DNA of 64,000 bases from CANKHA01 sp035652315. Lineage in GTDB: Bacteria; Pseudomonadota; Alphaproteobacteria; Rhizobiales; Xanthobacteraceae. This document shows, piece after piece, positions 45,393 to 55,451 of the stretch (its first letter is position 1; the number at the start of each line of letters is the position of its first letter). Location: NCBI GenBank assembly GCA_035652315.1, contig DASREA010000011.1, positions 43,361-107,360 of the forward strand, read 5' to 3'. Position numbers and translations under genes: made by a program. The notes below the pieces were generated by a model, which was given only the letters and a program-made list of their open reading frames with translations, searched no databases and was not told the origin of the DNA.

Positions 45393-45887
45393 TCAACGAA
45401 GCCGAGGCTCGCCGATGCCCAGCGGTTTCGCGTCGATCAGCACGAAGGCGATGCGCGCGGTCTCGCTGCCGCGGTTGATCCAGGAATGATAGGTTCCGCG
45501 TTGAATGACGACGTCGCCGGCCTTCAGCGTCACGGTCGTGTCATCCAGTTCCATATCGATTTCGCCGGAGAGCACGATGGCATAGTCCAACGTTTCCGTC
45601 CGATGTCTGACTCCAGGCCGCCCAGGCGGAATATCGTTGATCGTGAAGCGGGTGCCGTTGGCCGGCGGCGCCGTGCCCAACTGCCGCTGCCCCATGTCCT
45701 CAATCGACTCGCCGATCGCGATGTCCGCGGGCATCTGATCGGTCGCCCACATGAGGCATGACGCCGAGCCCGGCCGTGATGACCTCACATTGGTCGCCGG
45801 CGCATCGATCAGAACCTTCGCCACGCCGTCGGGACTGTGGCCGGTGACGACGCGCCGGATGGGGGCCAAGCTCGTGGCATCGGACAT
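45393..45887 (-). CDS. Cupin domain-containing protein
   Basis: The 164-residue protein has a double-stranded beta-helix core: RHRTETLDYAIVLSGEIDMEL (motif 1, with His and Glu) and GDVVIQRGTYHSWINRG (motif 2, with His), so it may bind a metal. A GGAGG ribosome site precedes the ATG at 45887. The substrate is unknown; this type is often labelled a cupin of aromatic or sugar metabolism, which I cannot confirm. It is divergent from the short gene at 46064. Confidence 0.8.
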   Translation of the reverse strand: MSDATSLAPIRRVVTGHSPDGVAKVLIDAPATNVRSSRPGSASCLMWATDQMPADIAIGESIEDMGQRQLGTAPPANGTRFTINDIPPGRPGVRHRTETLDYAIVLSGEIDMELDDTTVTLKAGDVVIQRGTYHSWINRGSETARIAFVLIDAKPLGIGEPRLR

Positions 45888-46063
45888 TTTTCTAATCCTC
45901 CAGGATGTACCGCGGGCCGATGACGGCCGAATCCGCAACCAATCTGCATTTTCAGGGGCCGCGGCGCAAAAAGCGCCGAATGCAGACAAATGAATCAATC
46001 GGACTAAGAAAGACACAACGCGCCAAGCCTATAAACGGCCGTCGAAGGCAGCGGAGCAATCCC

Positions 46064-46309
46064 ATGGCCGAATTTGCTATGGTTACCGAGGATGAATTGG
46101 AGCGGGCGCGGCGCGAGCCGGAATTCCGCCGCAAGCTATTGGCCGACAGCCTCGACGTGCTGCTGGCGACGCTCAACCGCATGCGAAATTCGAAACGGGC
46201 TGCCGATCCCGTCTGCGCGGGGCAGATCCGCGAGGGGGTCGAACTCGCCATCAAACTTGCCGAGATGCTTCAGGCCACGGCCGATGCCGCCGCGCCGAAA
46301 GCCGCCTGA
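46064..46309 (+). CDS. Small hypothetical helical protein
   Basis: The 81-residue product is predicted to be almost wholly helical (EDELERARREPEFRRKLLADSLDVLLATLNRMRN, then REGVELAIKLAEMLQA; quoted in part). The ATG at 46064 follows GGAG. No family is recognised. It lies between the cupin gene and rpsF. Confidence 0.55.
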   Translation: MAEFAMVTEDELERARREPEFRRKLLADSLDVLLATLNRMRNSKRAADPVCAGQIREGVELAIKLAEMLQATADAAAPKAA

Positions 46310-46452
46310 CGCCGGTTCTGCCGGCTTGCATTTCGGCCCCGAGTCCTTATAAACCCAGCATTCCGCTCGATCCTGGCCGGGAACTGAACGGACGGCCGCG
46401 TTTGCGGCAGGGCCGGATGGCCCGGCGTCCCGTGTTCCCGCCTTCAGAGCAG

Positions 46453-46472
46453 CGAGCCTTCCCGAAGGCTCG
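46453..46472 (+). promoter_or_regulatory. Hairpin in rpsF leader
   Basis: CGAGCCTTC-CC-GAAGGCTCG is a perfect palindrome 44 bases before the rpsF start. Its apical loop reads CCCG, so a CCG lies in a loop, as in the S6:S18 binding structure known from rpsF leaders of other bacteria. That is a suggestive resemblance, not proof. Confidence 0.45.
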
Positions 46473-46516
46473 AAGGGCTTTGCGCTGGGACGTGCGATTG
46501 AAAAGGAAGGATACGC

Positions 46517-46942
46517 ATGCCGCTTTACGAGCACGTTTTTCTCGCGCGCCAGGATCTCGGGCCGCAGCAGGTAGAGGAATTAACCAACCAATACAAGGGC
46601 GTCATCGAGCAACTCGGCGGCAAGGTCGGCAAGGCCGAGTATTGGGGGATCAAGTCCCTCGCCTATCGCATCCGCAAGAACCGCAAGGCGCACATGACCT
46701 TGCTCAATGTCGACGGCCCGCCGGCAGCCATTGCCGAGATCGAGCGCCAGATGCGCCTGAGCGAGGACGTGCTTCGCTATCTTACAATCCGCGTCGAAGA
46801 GCTGGAGGAAGGTCCTTCCGCGATGATGCGCAAGGCCGATCGGGATCGCGAGCGTGACGATCGCGGGGGAGGCCGTGGCGAGCGCGGTCCGCGCGAGCGC
46901 CGCGCCCGCGAAGACGCCGACGAGCCGGTCGCGGAGGAGTAA
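46517..46942 (+). CDS. rpsF: Small ribosomal subunit protein bS6
   Basis: The 141-residue protein of the 30S platform binds S18. The start PLYEHVFLARQDL and the segment YWGIKSLAYRIRKNRKAHM are typical. The C-terminal 40 residues are a charged, Arg/Asp/Glu-rich tail as in other alphaproteobacteria. Ribosome site AAGGAAGG precedes the ATG. It is first of rpsF-rpsR-rplI. Confidence 0.97.
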   Translation: MPLYEHVFLARQDLGPQQVEELTNQYKGVIEQLGGKVGKAEYWGIKSLAYRIRKNRKAHMTLLNVDGPPAAIAEIERQMRLSEDVLRYLTIRVEELEEGPSAMMRKADRDRERDDRGGGRGERGPRERRAREDADEPVAEE

Positions 46943-46947
46943 TCACC

Positions 46948-47199
46948 ATGGCTTTTTCCCCTCAGGGTGGCGGCGCCCGCCGTCCGTTCTTTCGCCGCCG
47001 CAAGACCTGCCCCTTCTCCGGCCCCGGCGCACCGAAGATCGACTACAAGGACGTCCGCCTGCTCCAGCGCTATGTTTCCGAGCGCGGCAAAATCGTCCCC
47101 AGCCGCATTACGGCGGTTTCGGCCAAGAAGCAGCGGCAATTGGCGCAGGCAATCAAGCGGGCGCGTTTTCTCGGGCTTTTGCCTTACGTAATCCGCTAG
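46948..47199 (+). CDS. rpsR: Small ribosomal subunit protein bS18
   Basis: The 83-residue product ends RITAVSAKKQRQLAQAIKRARFLGLLPYVIR-like (key words AKKQRQLAQAIKRAR and LLPYV), diagnostic of S18, with KIDYKDVRLLQRYVSERGKI before it. It is five bases after rpsF. A 292-base stretch lacking the DUF2232 gene seen in relatives follows. Confidence 0.97.
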   Translation: MAFSPQGGGARRPFFRRRKTCPFSGPGAPKIDYKDVRLLQRYVSERGKIVPSRITAVSAKKQRQLAQAIKRARFLGLLPYVIR

Positions 47200-47491
47200 G
47201 AGCGGAAGAATCGGTCCGGCGTTGACCGACAAGCGATCCTGGCCGGCGGAATGGTCCGGCGGCCATTGGTTGGGGCGGATACGATCCGTCTCTAACCGCC
47301 CGGTAACGGAGCGGGACAGCTCGGATGATGCAGATCATCGATCTTGATGCGAAATTTCAACTGGCGCCGCTTTACGCGTCGCCGCCGCCCTGCGCGTTTT
47401 TGCTCGGCCGCTTGGGGCCGGCACGTGCGGGCGCTCTTCCGTTCGCATGCGTCTGCATTTCATTCGTGCGGCAGTCAGAGGAGTAGCGGCC

Positions 47492-48106
47492 ATGGAAGTG
47501 ATACTGCTCGAACGTATCGGCAAGCTCGGCCAGTTGGGCGAAGTCGTGCGAGTCAAGGACGGCTTCGCGCGCAATTATCTCTTGCCCAAAGGCAAGGCGC
47601 TGCGCGCCACCAAGGAGAACAAGACGCGCTTCGAAGGCATGAAACGAGAGCTCGAGGCGCGCAATCTGCAGATGCGCGGCGAGGCGGAAAAGGTCGCCGG
47701 CTCGGTCCAAGGGAGAAGCATCGTCGTCCTGCGCCAGGCGGGCGAAAGCGGCCAGCTCTACGGCTCGGTCTCCACCCGCGATATCGCCACCCAACTCGCC
47801 ACGGACGGCCTCACGGTGACCCGCTCGCAGATTCTGCTCAACGCACCGATCAAGGCCATCGGCCTGTACCAGGTGCCAGTGCAGCTGCATCCAGAAGTCC
47901 AGGTTTCAATCACTGTCACGGTCGCCCGTAGCGCCGAAGAGGCCGACCGGGTCGCCCGCGGCGAGGATGTCACCATTCGCCGCGAGGAAGGCGAAGCGCC
48001 GGAGCCCGCTGTGGCCGAAGACGCGTTCTTCGAGCCAGAGGCGGTCGAGGCGCGTCATGCCCGCGAAGCGGAGACCGAGGCAGCTTCCGAAGTCAAGCCG
48101 GAATAG
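47492..48106 (+). CDS. rplI: Large ribosomal subunit protein bL9
   Basis: The 204-residue protein has the bL9 N-domain (MEVILLERIGKLGQLGEVV, KDGFARNYLLPKGKA), the long central helix and C-domain, and an acidic tail (about 155-204) beyond the usual length. AGAGGAG precedes the ATG at 47492, so the longer frame starting 47447 is not used. Confidence 0.96.
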   Translation: MEVILLERIGKLGQLGEVVRVKDGFARNYLLPKGKALRATKENKTRFEGMKRELEARNLQMRGEAEKVAGSVQGRSIVVLRQAGESGQLYGSVSTRDIATQLATDGLTVTRSQILLNAPIKAIGLYQVPVQLHPEVQVSITVTVARSAEEADRVARGEDVTIRREEGEAPEPAVAEDAFFEPEAVEARHAREAETEAASEVKPE

Positions 48107-48162
48107 TCTACCGCTCTCGGCGACCTCCCCGCCCCCGACTTTGGCGAGCACACGGAGCGTGA

Positions 48163-48834
48163 ATGACGGAGGAACTGTGGAACTCGGTCGACGACTATCT
48201 CACCGAGGTGCTCGTCGCGCCCGATGATGCGTTGAATGCAGCGCTGCTATCGGCCGACAAGGCCGGATTGCCCGCGATCAATGTTTCACCGCCCGCGGGC
48301 AAGCTATTGTATCTGATGGCGCGCGCCATCGGTGCTCGCAATATTCTCGAGATCGGCACGCTTGCCGGCTACAGCACGATATGGCTCGCCCGCGCGCTCG
48401 CCCCAGGCGGCAAACTCATCAGCCTCGAAGCCGACGCCAAGCATGCCGACCTGGCGCGAGCCAATATCGCCCGTGCCGGCCTTGCCAACGTAGTCGATGT
48501 CCGGCTCGGGCGCGCTTTGGAGATTTTGCCGCAAATCGCCGCCGAGAAACGTGAGCCGTTCGATTTCATCTTCATCGACGCGGACAAGGAAAGCATCCCC
48601 GATTACTTTCAATGGTCGCTCCGGCTCGGCCAGCGCGGAAGTATGATCCTGGTCGACAACGTTATCCGGCGCGGCAGGGTAATTGACGCGCAATGCGACG
48701 ATGACGCGATCCGCGGCGTGCGCAAGTTCAACACGATGGTGGCCGCCGAACCGCGGGTCACGGCAACGGCGATGCAGACCGTCGGCTGCAAAGGTTACGA
48801 CGGCTTTGCCGTTGCACTGATCACTGCGGATTAG
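48163..48834 (+). CDS. O-methyltransferase (catechol O-methyltransferase-like)
   Basis: The 223-residue SAM-dependent enzyme has the loop EIGTLAGYSTIWLARAL, acidic SLEADAKHADLAR, metal-binding FDFIFIDADKESIPDYF and LVDNVIRRGRV, the class I metal-dependent family. The small-molecule substrate is unknown. Its end overlaps by 14 bases the convergent cytochrome-like gene. It sits between rplI and dnaB, which are usually closer in relatives. Confidence 0.88.
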   Translation: MTEELWNSVDDYLTEVLVAPDDALNAALLSADKAGLPAINVSPPAGKLLYLMARAIGARNILEIGTLAGYSTIWLARALAPGGKLISLEADAKHADLARANIARAGLANVVDVRLGRALEILPQIAAEKREPFDFIFIDADKESIPDYFQWSLRLGQRGSMILVDNVIRRGRVIDAQCDDDAIRGVRKFNTMVAAEPRVTATAMQTVGCKGYDGFAVALITAD

Positions 48835-49396
48835 CGGGTGGAGACTGCGGCGGCGGTTCGGACGGCTTTGCCTCCGGTTTGGCCTCGGGCTTTTCCTCTA
48901 TCGTCTGTTCGCCGGGTTTCGCCGCGGCACCCGGCTTGGCAGCGGGGGTTTCCGGCGTTTTTTCGTCGGCCTTCTTTTCCTCCGGCTTCTTCTCTTGCTC
49001 GGTTTGCGCTGCTCCTGATTTAGCGGCCGGCGTCGCGGTCGTGCGGAATGCTTTGTCCTTTTCCTCTTTCGTCGCTGCGGGCTTGTCCGGGCCCTCGGAT
49101 GGCGGCCGCGTCGCCGCAGGCTTCCGTGACGCTTTCGGTGCCGGACCGAGCGCGGCGAGATACCGCGCCAGCACGGCGGCGCTTTCCCGGCTCGCCGTAT
49201 AATGGACGCGCAGATAGGATTGCAGGTCGGCGGCGCCCATGGTCACGACGCTGCGCGGATCGCGATGACATCCCTGGCAATCGGAGACAAAAAGCTGGGC
49301 GGGTGTTTTGCCCCGTGTGAGATCCTCTTGCGCCCACGTCGCGCTGGTGGCGACCGCGATGGCGATCGACGCCACGAAAAGCTTCCTTCCAAACAA
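48821..49396 (-). CDS. Cytochrome c-like protein with charged Pro/Glu/Lys tail
   Basis: The 191-residue product from a TTG start has a signal peptide (about 1-22, ending TWAQ), one heme attachment motif CQGCH (about 39-43), and a short domain ending YLAALG. After residue 85 comes a low-complexity tail rich in Lys, Glu, Pro and Ala. The TTG at 49396 is chosen because GGGAGG lies 6 bases upstream; the frame continues upstream without coding character. It is a small periplasmic c-type cytochrome candidate; the usual distal Met is not obvious (one Met, in VVTMGA). Partner enzymes are not visible. Confidence 0.65.
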   Translation of the reverse strand: MFGRKLFVASIAIAVATSATWAQEDLTRGKTPAQLFVSDCQGCHRDPRSVVTMGAADLQSYLRVHYTASRESAAVLARYLAALGPAPKASRKPAATRPPSEGPDKPAATKEEKDKAFRTTATPAAKSGAAQTEQEKKPEEKKADEKTPETPAAKPGAAAKPGEQTIEEKPEAKPEAKPSEPPPQSPPANPQ

Positions 49397-49686
49397 CGAA
49401 ACCTCCCTCGATACCGACCCCCGCCGGGCCGATTTTGCGCAACAGCAATAGGGCCAAATCCGGCCACGGACCGCCGATCCGCGGTCGAATACCCCTAATG
49501 TCACCCAACCCACTGGACTGGATAGCAAATCTTCCGGACCACGTGCGAATTTATCGCAGCCGCCGAAACGAACATTTTTGGCTGCATTACGTTGTCGACC
49601 GTGGCAGATTCGGAGCGGCCTGGGCACCCAATTACCGGGATGGCTGAGGCCGCATCTTCGATGTTGTTGGTTGTAGGAGGCGGCCC

Positions 49687-50937
49687 ATGGAGTGGTTGCT
49701 TCAAGTCATATTAAAGAGACTTGTTCGCCGCGGGCATCTCACGGTCATCGCGCCTTCGGGTCGAACCTTTACTTTCGGCGATGGGACTGGGACGCCATTG
49801 ACCATGCGGATCACGAGCGCGGCCGCGTTGCGCCGATGCCTGCTCGATCCTGAATTGAGGTTCGGCGAGGCCTATATGGACGGCACCGTCGTCGTTGAAC
49901 AGGGGACGATCGGCGAACTTCTCCAGGCCGTCTGTCCGGCCAACACCGTCGTGCCGCTTTGGGGCCGGCCGCAATGGTTGCTGCGCTACCTCAAGCGACG
50001 TTGGCAGCAGCTCAACCTACGGCGGCGCGCCAAGCGCAATGTCGCTCATCATTACGATCTCGACGGCCGCCTTTACTCGCTCTTCCTCGATGCCGACCGG
50101 CAATACAGCTGCGCCTATTTCGAGAACCCGTCCCAGTCCCTTGACGATGCGCAGCTCGCCAAGAAGCGCCACCTTGCGGCCAAGCTGCTGGCCGGCCCCG
50201 GGCAACGCGTGCTCGACATTGGCTGCGGCTGGGGCGGGCTCGCCCTTTATCTCGCCGAGTTCTGCGGCGCGGAGGTCACCGGCATTACGCTTTCGAAAGA
50301 ACAGCTTGCGGTGGCGCAACAACGCGCCGTCGAGAAAAATCTTTCCGACAAGGTTCAATTCCGGCTGCAAGACTACCGCGACATGAGTGGCAAGTTCGAC
50401 CGCATCGTCTCGGTCGGCATGTTCGAGCATGTAGGTGTCGGCTTTTACAACACCTTTTTCCGCCGCTGCGTCGACCTGCTCACCGACGACGGCGTCATGC
50501 TATTGCATTCCATCGGCCGCTCGGAGGGGCCGGGCGTCACCAACCCGTGGATCGCCAAATATATTTTCCCCGGCGGCTACATCCCGGCTTTGTCCGAAGT
50601 GCTTCCTTTCGTCGAGAAAACGGGGCTTCTTACCACCGACGTCGAAATCCTGCGGCTGCATTATGCCGAAACACTGAAAAACTGGCGCGAGCGCTTCCTC
50701 GCCCACCGCGACGACGTGGAGCGCATTTACGATCCGCGCTTTGTGCGCATGTGGGAATTCTACCTCGCCTCGGCGGAAATGGGCTTCCGCGAGCACGCGA
50801 TGATGGTGTTTCAGCTTCAACTCGCAAAGCGGCAAGGAATTGTGCCGATCACCCGCGACTACGTCATGCAGCAAGAGCAACGCTTGCGCGCCGCCGAGCG
50901 TGGCCAACGCGCGCCGCTTCGGCTGGCAGGCGAATAA
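49687..50937 (+). CDS. Cyclopropane-fatty-acyl-phospholipid synthase
   Basis: A SAM-dependent enzyme that converts unsaturated acyl chains to cyclopropane forms. The 416-residue product has an N-terminal SCP2-like part, the signature YSCAYFENPSQSLDDAQLAKKRHLAAKL, SAM loop VLDIGCGWGGLALYLAE, GITLSKEQLAVAQQRA and SVGMFEHVGVGFYNTFF, all typical of the family. Length exceeds E. coli CFA (382). GGAGG precedes the ATG. It lies just before dnaB. Confidence 0.92.
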   Translation: MEWLLQVILKRLVRRGHLTVIAPSGRTFTFGDGTGTPLTMRITSAAALRRCLLDPELRFGEAYMDGTVVVEQGTIGELLQAVCPANTVVPLWGRPQWLLRYLKRRWQQLNLRRRAKRNVAHHYDLDGRLYSLFLDADRQYSCAYFENPSQSLDDAQLAKKRHLAAKLLAGPGQRVLDIGCGWGGLALYLAEFCGAEVTGITLSKEQLAVAQQRAVEKNLSDKVQFRLQDYRDMSGKFDRIVSVGMFEHVGVGFYNTFFRRCVDLLTDDGVMLLHSIGRSEGPGVTNPWIAKYIFPGGYIPALSEVLPFVEKTGLLTTDVEILRLHYAETLKNWRERFLAHRDDVERIYDPRFVRMWEFYLASAEMGFREHAMMVFQLQLAKRQGIVPITRDYVMQQEQRLRAAERGQRAPLRLAGE

Positions 50938-51028
50938 CGTCAAGCAAAAAGCGGCCGCCGCCGATTTCATGTGGGTTGTGTGAATAGCGGGGCCACGGGG
51001 CAAGGCAGCCTTCGCCGCTGCCGTTGCC

Positions 51029-51059
51029 ATGCTACGCCCACAATCCTTTAGCGTAGCAT
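51029..51059 (+). promoter_or_regulatory. Hairpin immediately upstream of dnaB
   Basis: ATGCTACGC and GCGTAGCAT form a perfect 9-base-pair stem with a 13-base loop, ending 7 bases before the dnaB ATG. It may fold over the ribosome-binding region, or be a cruciform or an operator. No protein partner is known. Confidence 0.5.
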
Positions 51060-51066
51060 TCCTCTT

Positions 51067-52566
51067 ATGGCCCCAGCTGATTCGACCGCGCGCAAGCTGC
51101 CGGAACCGGAAACCCCGGGTTACCGGCTGGCCCCGCATAATATCGAGGCCGAACAGGCATTGCTCGGGGCCATTCTGGTCAACAACGACGCGCTCTACCG
51201 GGTCTCCGACTTCCTCGAACCGCAGCACTTCTTCGAGCCGATTCACCAGAAAATCTATGAGCTGGCTCGTGGCCTGATCAGGGCGGGAAAGCTCGCAACC
51301 CCGGTGACGCTGAAGACCTTTCTGCCCGCTGACACCGACATCGCCGGGATGACGGCGACGCAATATCTCGCGCGACTGGCCGCGGAAGCGACCACAATCA
51401 TCAATGCGGAGGACTACGGCCGCACCGTTTACGACCTCTCCGTCCGCCGGGCGCTGATTGTCATCGGCGAGGACATGGTCAATTTGGCCTTCGACGCGCC
51501 CATCGATTTTGCCCCGCGCGAGCAAATCGAGAATGCCGAACGCCGGCTTTATGAAATCGCCGAGACCGGTCGCTATGACAGCGGCTTCCAGCGCTTTGCC
51601 CAGGCCCTCACCACCGCGGTCGATATGGCGGCGCATGCCTTCCAGCGCGACGGCAAACTGTCCGGTTTGGCGACCGGTCTCGACGACCTCGACCGCATGA
51701 TGGGAGGCCTCCAGCCGTCCGACCTCGTGATCCTCGCAGGCCGCCCCGGCATGGGCAAAACGGCGCTCGCCACCAACATTGCTTACAACGTCGCCAAAGC
51801 CTGGCAAGGCGACGTCCGCCCCGACGGCCATATCGCCACGGTCAACGGTGGAATCGTCGGCTTCTTTTCCCTCGAAATGTCGGCAGAACAGCTCGCGACG
51901 CGCATCATTTCCGAGCAGACCGAGATTCCGTCCAACAAAATACGCCGCGGCGGCATCAGCGAAGCGGATTTCGAGAAGATCAAGGATGTGTCGATCGAGT
52001 TGCAGCACCTGCCGTTCTATGTCGACGAGACCGGCGGCCTGTCGGTAGCGCAGCTCGCGGCGCGGGCGCGCCGCTTGAAACGACAGCGCGGGCTCGATCT
52101 GCTGATCATCGATTATCTGCAACTACTGCAGGGATCGACCAGGCGATCGTCGGAAAATCGCGTTCAGGAGATCACCGAGATCACCACCAAGCTCAAGGCA
52201 TTGGCAAAGGAACTCAATGTGCCGATCCTTGCGCTATCGCAATTGTCGCGGCAGGTTGAAAGCCGCGACGACAAGCGCCCGCAACTTTCCGATCTTCGCG
52301 AATCCGGCTCGATCGAGCAGGACGCCGATGTGGTTCTTTTCGTCTTCCGGGAAGAATATTATCACCAGATGCGCAAGCCTCTGGAATCCAACCGCGAAAA
52401 ATTCGCCGAGTGGCTCGCCGAAGCGGACAAGGTGCACGGCAAGGCCGAGGTGATCATCGGCAAGCAGCGTCATGGGCCCACCGGCACCGTCGAGCTGCAA
52501 TTCGATGCCGCGGTGACGCGTTTTTCCAGCCTGGCGCAGGCGGAGCGCCTGCCCGACCGCTTCTGA
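51067..52566 (+). CDS. dnaB: Replicative DNA helicase
   Basis: The hexameric helicase at the replication fork. The 499-residue product has the N-domain (NIEAEQALLGAILVNNDAL), Walker A GRPGMGKT (225-232), a segment GLDLLIIDYLQLLQG (Walker B) and SQLSRQVESRDDKRPQLSDLRESGSIEQDADVV (quoted in part). The length is within the family range. The hairpin ends 7 bases before the start. Confidence 0.96.
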   Translation: MAPADSTARKLPEPETPGYRLAPHNIEAEQALLGAILVNNDALYRVSDFLEPQHFFEPIHQKIYELARGLIRAGKLATPVTLKTFLPADTDIAGMTATQYLARLAAEATTIINAEDYGRTVYDLSVRRALIVIGEDMVNLAFDAPIDFAPREQIENAERRLYEIAETGRYDSGFQRFAQALTTAVDMAAHAFQRDGKLSGLATGLDDLDRMMGGLQPSDLVILAGRPGMGKTALATNIAYNVAKAWQGDVRPDGHIATVNGGIVGFFSLEMSAEQLATRIISEQTEIPSNKIRRGGISEADFEKIKDVSIELQHLPFYVDETGGLSVAQLAARARRLKRQRGLDLLIIDYLQLLQGSTRRSSENRVQEITEITTKLKALAKELNVPILALSQLSRQVESRDDKRPQLSDLRESGSIEQDADVVLFVFREEYYHQMRKPLESNREKFAEWLAEADKVHGKAEVIIGKQRHGPTGTVELQFDAAVTRFSSLAQAERLPDRF

Positions 52567-52651
52567 CCCGGCCATTACTGCATTTGGGGAGGCTTGTCGC
52601 CCGGAGCCAAGCCACCCATGATGCCGGTTCCTCTTAACCGCAAAACCACCG

Positions 52652-53815
52652 ATGCCGCCGCGCAAGCAAGCCGCCCCGCCGCCACCGCCGCAAGTATCGA
52701 GCGTCGGCCCTTCGGAAGCCGAGGCCGGCGGGCGGTTGACCGTCGATCTCGGAGCCTTGCAGGCGAATTGGAAGCTTCTGGAGCAGACAGTCCTGCCGGT
52801 CGAATGCAGCGCGGTCGTCAAGGCAGACGGCTATGGCTGCGGCATCGAGAAGGTCGGCGCCGCACTGAGCAAGGCCGGGTGCCGGACTTTCTTCGTCGCC
52901 GATATTCATGAAGCGCGCCGTCTGCGTCCGCACGTCGCCGACGCCGCGATCTATGTGCTGGCGGGCATGCTTCCCGGCAGCGGGCCCGGCTTTGTCGAGA
53001 CCAAGGCGCGACCGGTCATCGGAAGTTTGCTGGAACTTGCCGAATGGGACCGCTTTGCCAGTGCCGAGAATTGGCGCGGCGGGATCGCGATTCACGTCGA
53101 TACCGGCATGAACCGTCTCGGCATGAGCATCGAAGAAGTTCTGGCGCTGGCGCCGCGGCTGCAAAAGGAAAATCATGGCTTCACGCTGTTGATGAGCCAC
53201 CTCGCCTGCGCCGAAATTCCGGACCATCCGCTTAACGAGCGGCAAATCAGGCTATTTCGCGAAATCCGCGTACAATTTCGCGGCCTCCCGGCTTCGCTCG
53301 CCAATTCTTCGGGCATTTTCCTGGGCGAGCCCGCGCACTGCGATCTGGTGCGCCCCGGCGTCGCGCTTTACGGCGTCAATCCCACGCCCGGCAGACCCAA
53401 TCCCATGCAACCGGTGATCACACTCGAGGGCCGCATTGTGCAAGTGCGGCATGTCGCCAAAGGCGAGACCGTGGGCTATGGCGCCACCTGGACCGCGCGG
53501 CGCGCTTCCCGCATCGCGGTGATCGCAATTGGCTATGCCGACGGCTACCCGCGCTCCGCGAGCCCCGGGGGCAGAGGCGGCGGACAAGCGATCGTCGCCG
53601 GCCATCGCTGTCCATTCGCGGGACGCATTTCAATGGATCTGCTGGCCGTCGACGTAACCGATCTTCCCGAACATGGCGTGCACCGCGGCGATTACGCCAC
53701 GCTGATCGGGAGCGGCCTCGATGTCGACGAGGTCGCGGAATTCAGCGGCACCATCGGCTATGAGGTGCTCACGCGGCTGGGACGACGCTATCATCGCATT
53801 TATCGGGGTGGCTAA
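52652..53815 (+). CDS. alr: Alanine racemase
   Basis: A PLP enzyme supplying D-alanine for peptidoglycan. The 387-residue product has the Schiff-base Lys57 in AVVKADGYGCG, VDTGMNRLGM, the Tyr of the second active-site loop region (RPGVALYGVNPTPG) and AGRISMDLLAVDVTD. The first 27 residues are Pro-rich and not conserved, so a later start is possible. It is followed by radA after two bases. Confidence 0.95.
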   Translation: MPPRKQAAPPPPPQVSSVGPSEAEAGGRLTVDLGALQANWKLLEQTVLPVECSAVVKADGYGCGIEKVGAALSKAGCRTFFVADIHEARRLRPHVADAAIYVLAGMLPGSGPGFVETKARPVIGSLLELAEWDRFASAENWRGGIAIHVDTGMNRLGMSIEEVLALAPRLQKENHGFTLLMSHLACAEIPDHPLNERQIRLFREIRVQFRGLPASLANSSGIFLGEPAHCDLVRPGVALYGVNPTPGRPNPMQPVITLEGRIVQVRHVAKGETVGYGATWTARRASRIAVIAIGYADGYPRSASPGGRGGGQAIVAGHRCPFAGRISMDLLAVDVTDLPEHGVHRGDYATLIGSGLDVDEVAEFSGTIGYEVLTRLGRRYHRIYRGG

Positions 53816-53817
53816 GC

Positions 53818-55230
<1,413 letters not shown>

Positions 55231-55451
55231 AAAGAACCGGTGACGAGGTCGCTTCGGCCCGCTATACACGGGCCATCGCCCGAGCGAACGGCCCGTTTAG
55301 CTGAAGAATCGCCAGAAAATGGCACAAAATTAATCTGTCAGGCCCAATGATCGGCGGGCCTTGCGGCGGACATTTGGTTTCAGCGGCAGGGCCCACTTGC
55401 CACCGATCGCGCCGACCCGCTGGACTTGGTGCGGACACTGAAGAGCCCTGG

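Noticed and set aside
47325..47486. 53-residue frame between rpsR and rplI
   Set aside because: The composition looks random and there is no good ribosome site; kept only as context for the missing DUF2232 gene.
49498..49647. 49-residue frame before the cyclopropane synthase gene
   Set aside because: No ribosome-binding site and no recognisable family; possible but unsupported.
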